NCBI GenBank assembly: GCA_041656735.1 | Contig: JBBACY010000009.1 | Coordinates: 24,620 to 88,619, forward strand | Direction: 5' to 3' | DNA from: Perlabentimonas sp041656735 | Lineage (GTDB): Bacteria; Bacteroidota; Bacteroidia; Bacteroidales; Tenuifilaceae | DNA length: 64,000 nt | Shown here: positions 60,528-64,000 of the stretch, one piece after another | How positions within the stretch are numbered: position 1 is the first letter of the stretch | Layout: every line of letters starts with the position of its first letter | Program-made: the position numbers and the translations under genes | Notes under the pieces: model-generated | The model's input: only the letters and a program-made list of their open reading frames with translations | Told to the model about the DNA's origin: nothing | The model's database searches: none

Positions 60528-63500
60528 TTACATCACTATATTTACAATTTTATTAGGCACAACAATAACTTTTTTTGGTGTTTTACCTTCGAGGAAGCGT
60601 GCGGTTTGCTCGTTATCAAAAACAAGTTTTTCAACCTCATCCTTTGGAAGATTTAAAGGAATTTCAAGCGTAAACCTAGTTTTTCCGTTAAACGAAATGG
60701 GGCAAGTGAACGAATCCTCAACAAGATATTCCTCTTTAAATTCTGGCCACTGCGCACTAAAAACACTCTCGTTATGCCCAAGCAAATGCCACAACTCTTC
60801 GGCAGTATGCGGCGCATAGGGCGCAATAATAATGGTAAGTGGCTCAAGCACCTCGCGCTTATTACATTTTAGGTCGTTAAGCTCGTTTACACATATCATA
60901 AACGCCGAAACACCCGTGTTAAAGCTAAATTTCTCAATATTATCGGATATCTTTTTAATGGTTTTATGAAGAACCTTTAGCTCGCTGTTGGTTGCTGGCT
61001 CATTGCTTATGCAAAGTTCATTGTTAGCATCATGCGCAAGGCGCCATAGTCGGCGAAGGAACTTGAGAACCCCATCAATACCATTGGTATCCCAAGGTTT
61101 CGACTGCTCCAACGGACCAAGGAACATTTCATAAATACGAAGCGTATCGGCTCCATACTTCTCAACAATATCATCGGGATTTACCACGTTGTACATACTC
61201 TTACTCATCTTCTCAACAGCCCATCCACAAACATACTTATCATCTTCAAGAAGAAAACGGGCATTTGAGAGATGAGGCTGCCACTCGCGGAATTTATCAA
61301 TATCAAGTATATCGTTCTCTACAAGGCTAATGTCTACGTGAATTTCATCGGAGTAATGCTCGCGACCGGGAATATTTTTTGATACGAAGGCAGAGAATTT
61401 TTCGATATGCCCTTTTTCAACAAAAGCGGGAACATCCTTACCCTCAATGGCCTCTTTTATGCGATGTAGCACCTCTTCCTGTATACCCATAAAATCTTGA
61501 ATGGGGATAAGAAGCAGCTTGTACCCTTTTTCGGCTGCAAGCGCTTCGTATGGTTCTGCCACTTTTTCGAGCGACTGCTGTTTCTTAACCTCGATAAGCA
61601 GCTTGGCATCTGGACTGAAGAAGTCGAATTTACTGTTACCAATTCGGTAATTACGAACAAATTCAACTCCCAATTTTTTATCCTTAAGATGTTCCCACAG
61701 AACATACTCGGCCATTTTCTCGGGATTTATTCGGTACACAAAGTTGGAGCGTCCCTGAATCATTCCTTGGTTAACAAGCTTTTTAAATGGCTCATTTTTA
61801 CAAACATACCCAAGGTCGAAAAGAAATTTATTCCAAAATCGCGAGTAAACCAAGTGACCCGTTGCGTGCTCGGTACCACCAATATATAAATCCACATTCT
61901 CCCAATATTCGTTGGCTTCCTTCGACACCAACTCCTTATCGTTCTTAGGGTCCATATACCTAAGGTAGTATGCCGATGAACCGGCAAACCCAGGCATGGT
62001 GCTTAGCTCGTAGGGGTAACCTTCGGCCGTTTGCCAATTCTTAGCACGACCTAAGGGTGGCTCGCCCTTTTCGGTGGGCAAGTAAGCATCAACCTCGGGC
62101 AGTTCAAGGGGTAGCTTATCCTCATCAATAGTGTAGGGCATACCATCCTTGTAGTAAACTGGGAAAGGCTCGCCCCAGTAGCGCTGGCGACTAAAAATAG
62201 CATCGCGCAGACGATAGTTGACCTTGCATCGACCAAGACCCTGCTTCTCAATATTCTGGTTTATGGTGCTAATAGCCTCCTGAACCTCAAGGCCATTAAA
62301 AGTATCGCTATTAATTACAATCCCCTCCTTGGCATCGTACGATTCGGTCCAGGTTTCGGGGTCGGTTGGGGTTTCGCCCTGCTGAATAACCGTTTGCACA
62401 ATGGGCAATCCGAAGGTTTTGGCAAAAACAAAGTCGCGACTATCGTGGGCAGGAACCGCCATAATGGCTCCAGTGCCATAGCCACCTAACACATATTCGC
62501 TTATCCAGATGGGAATTTTCGTATCTGTAAATGGGTTTATGGCGTAGCTACCAGTGAACTGACCTGAGACCTTTTTAACCTCCGTTTGACGCTCACGCTC
62601 TGTTTTGCGCTTGGCCATAGTAATATACTCCTCAACAGCCTGCTTATGCTCGGGGGTGGTTAGCTCGCTAACCAGCTCACTTTCGGGTGCAAGCACCATA
62701 AAGGTTGCACCATAAATTGTATCGGGACGAGTGGTAAATACCAAAATACCATTATCAGAACCATCAACCTTAAAAGTAACCTCAGCACCCTCGGAGCGAC
62801 CAATCCAGTTGCGTTGTATCTCTTTTAGCGAGTCGGACCAGTCGAGCGTATCCAAATCATTCAGCAACCGCTCGGCATAGGCAGAAATGCGAAGGCACCA
62901 TTGTCTCATTTTGCGCTGTTCAACTGGATGACCACCACGCACGGAGCAGCCCTCCTTTACCTCATCGTTGGCCAGTACCGTTCCCAATGCAGGGCACCAG
63001 TTTACCATAGTATCGGCAAGGTATGCAAGGCGATAGGCCAGCAATATTTCCTGCTGCTGCTTTTCGTTCATGCTACCCCACTCATTAGCAGAGAAAGGTT
63101 CAACCTCGCTACAAGCTGCATTAACCTTAGCGTTACCATTCTTCTCGAACTCAGCAATTAGAACCTCAATGGGCTCAGCTTTTTGTGTGGTATTGTTGTA
63201 CCAATGCTTAAACATTTTCACAAAAGTCCACTGGGTCCAATGGTAGTAATCGGGACTGCAGGTGCGTACCTCGCGGTCCCAATCGTAGCTAAAACCAATC
63301 TTATCGAGCTGCTCTCGGTATCGTTTTATATTTATTTCGGTGGTTATGGCCGGATGCTGACCCGTTTGTATGGCGTACTGTTCGGCTGGCAATCCAAACG
63401 CATCGTAGCCCATGGGGTGAAGCACGTTAAATCCTTGCAAACGCTTATAGCGCGAGTAAATATCGGAAGCAATGTACCCAAGTGGATGCCCAACATGCAA

Positions 63501-63638
63501 CCCTGCACCCGATGGGTATGGGAACATATCGAGAACGTAAAATTTTGGTCTGGATGTATCAATATCAACCTTATAGGTTCTGTTTTCTTTCCAGTACTGT
63601 TGCCATTTACTATCTATTGCAGAGAAATTGTAATCCAT
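60528..63638 (-). CDS. leuS: Leucyl-tRNA synthetase with inserted nuclease-like domain
   Basis: Charges tRNA-Leu with leucine. HVGH at 48-51 and KMSKS at 810-814 are the class I signatures, and the CP1 editing domain is normal (TTRPDTIYGATFMVLAPESE, AVPAHDSRDFVFAKTFGLP). The chain is 1036 residues, about 90-100 longer than related enzymes (B. fragilis type about 943 from memory). The extra part lies between SNFVYRI (633-) and HVDISLVENDILD (767-): residues about 640-730 read EYVLWEHLKDKKLG, FVRNYRIGNSKFDFF and KLLIEVKKQQ. This fits the DUF559/PD-(D/E)XK pattern with D672, E683 and K685. No intein splice residues are seen. The catalytic parts are intact, so the enzyme should be active. Confidence 0.95.
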   Translation of the reverse strand: MDYNFSAIDSKWQQYWKENRTYKVDIDTSRPKFYVLDMFPYPSGAGLHVGHPLGYIASDIYSRYKRLQGFNVLHPMGYDAFGLPAEQYAIQTGQHPAITTEINIKRYREQLDKIGFSYDWDREVRTCSPDYYHWTQWTFVKMFKHWYNNTTQKAEPIEVLIAEFEKNGNAKVNAACSEVEPFSANEWGSMNEKQQQEILLAYRLAYLADTMVNWCPALGTVLANDEVKEGCSVRGGHPVEQRKMRQWCLRISAYAERLLNDLDTLDWSDSLKEIQRNWIGRSEGAEVTFKVDGSDNGILVFTTRPDTIYGATFMVLAPESELVSELTTPEHKQAVEEYITMAKRKTERERQTEVKKVSGQFTGSYAINPFTDTKIPIWISEYVLGGYGTGAIMAVPAHDSRDFVFAKTFGLPIVQTVIQQGETPTDPETWTESYDAKEGIVINSDTFNGLEVQEAISTINQNIEKQGLGRCKVNYRLRDAIFSRQRYWGEPFPVYYKDGMPYTIDEDKLPLELPEVDAYLPTEKGEPPLGRAKNWQTAEGYPYELSTMPGFAGSSAYYLRYMDPKNDKELVSKEANEYWENVDLYIGGTEHATGHLVYSRFWNKFLFDLGYVCKNEPFKKLVNQGMIQGRSNFVYRINPEKMAEYVLWEHLKDKKLGVEFVRNYRIGNSKFDFFSPDAKLLIEVKKQQSLEKVAEPYEALAAEKGYKLLLIPIQDFMGIQEEVLHRIKEAIEGKDVPAFVEKGHIEKFSAFVSKNIPGREHYSDEIHVDISLVENDILDIDKFREWQPHLSNARFLLEDDKYVCGWAVEKMSKSMYNVVNPDDIVEKYGADTLRIYEMFLGPLEQSKPWDTNGIDGVLKFLRRLWRLAHDANNELCISNEPATNSELKVLHKTIKKISDNIEKFSFNTGVSAFMICVNELNDLKCNKREVLEPLTIIIAPYAPHTAEELWHLLGHNESVFSAQWPEFKEEYLVEDSFTCPISFNGKTRFTLEIPLNLPKDEVEKLVFDNEQTARFLEGKTPKKVIVVPNKIVNIVM

Positions 63639-64000
63639 AAAGCGTTGGTGTTGTATAATTTAATAAGAAGATGCAAAGATATAAAAAGATGGGGATTTGC
63701 GAGTATTTGGATAGAACAGATTGTTTGGGTTAGGCCATTGAATATCCCTGATTTAATGGGTTGTTTTTGCAATATTTTTTCCTGAATAACAAAAAAGTAA
63801 CCTATTTGCATTATGCATTTTGTGATAAAGTAAAGTATTACACAAAAAACAATACTGTATATTTTACCCTAATACACTAGCATCCGAAACTTTTCAAAAA
63901 TAGATAAAAATAACTCTGTATCGCCCTAGATACCTTGTAAAACAAGAAATTATCCAGAAAATAAGTCCCTTTCAAAAACAAATTCTTTTTGCTTAATTAA
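63639..64000. other. Upstream region of leuS, 362 bp without other gene
   Basis: Minus-strand TATCTTTG (63674-63681) is a -7 box candidate for leuS, 35 bases before its ATG. The rest is AT-rich with no frame of credible length or composition and no tRNA-like fold; it is probably the spacer to a gene beyond the right edge. Confidence 0.5.

Noticed and set aside
61340..61738. leuS insertion as an intein
   Set aside because: No Cys/Ser at the N-side junction and no HN(C/S/T) end; also no splicing blocks. A domain insertion explains it better.

Overview
The window is a 64 kb piece of a Bacteroidota chromosome, most likely order Bacteroidales or a close relative. This is inferred from the gene content (K-type SerA beside SerC and a DUF1015 protein, ComB, SixA with PPK, many lipoproteins with a short lipobox, M16/M28 and gluzincin lipoprotein peptidases, CysD/CysN), from a leucyl-tRNA synthetase of Bacteroidetes type, and from -7 boxes of the form TAnnTTTG upstream of several genes. 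Base composition is fairly AT-rich and even. I see no rRNA or tRNA genes, insertion sequences, prophage, CRISPR array or plasmid functions: this is core-type chromosome with a few unusual features.

Layout. 1-6.7 kb: a TonB-dependent receptor cut by the left edge, a small Cys-rich lipoprotein, a membrane protein, an M28/PDZ lipoprotein peptidase and a phospholipase C/P1-nuclease-like exported enzyme. 6.8-14.4 kb: dinB, then a polyphosphate/phosphate cluster read leftward (phoH-type PIN ATPase, sixA-like phosphatase, ppk1, ppx overlapping by 4 bases), and a divergent folC. 14.4-24.8 kb: two secreted unknowns, a HEAT-like protein, a degenerate dihydroorotate-dehydrogenase-like protein, the YggS-type PLP protein, the serine module serC-serA-DUF1015, comB, gcvT and an Hpt/STAS pair. 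24.8-35.4 kb: a lipoprotein, a 600 bp spacer with a candidate structured RNA on the minus strand, an unknown membrane-anchored protein, a class IV aminotransferase, a gluzincin peptidase lipoprotein, a TrmJ-like methyltransferase, an NlpC/P60 peptidase, a 35-residue membrane peptide, a NUDIX hydrolase, a PNPOx-like protein, an EamA transporter and a nucleoside hydrolase.

35.5-49.2 kb: sulfate activation (cysC, cysD, cysN), a large M16 peptidase lipoprotein, and a complete export operon (TetR regulator, TolC, HlyD-like fusion protein, two ABC ATPases, two ABC-2 permeases) with a clear palindromic operator in front of the regulator. 49.3-58 kb: an Ntn-type asparaginase, an iron-sulfur membrane protein with an internal twin-arginine motif beside a Tat-exported DUF362 protein, a small membrane protein, an ABC-F ATPase, TrkH, and a HAMP sensor with no output domain. 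58.2-60.5 kb: an ECF sigma factor/anti-sigma/CpxP-Spy-like envelope stress operon. 60.5-63.6 kb: leuS.

The most notable items are: (i) leuS carries an extra segment of about 100 residues, just before the KMSKS region, that reads like a DUF559/PD-(D/E)XK nuclease fold; (ii) the C-terminal codons of the ABC-F gene are present a second time, with only synonymous changes in eight consecutive codons, on the far side of a repeat element, as if the gene end had been replaced; (iii) that repeat element, blocks of about 31 and 44 bp plus a hexanucleotide array of GGTTGA/GGTTAA type, occurs twice in opposite orientation, each time with the array against a gene's 3' end; (iv) a minus-strand RNA of about 92 nt with a closed 10 bp stem directly followed by seven U residues and an alternative internal hairpin that competes with it.
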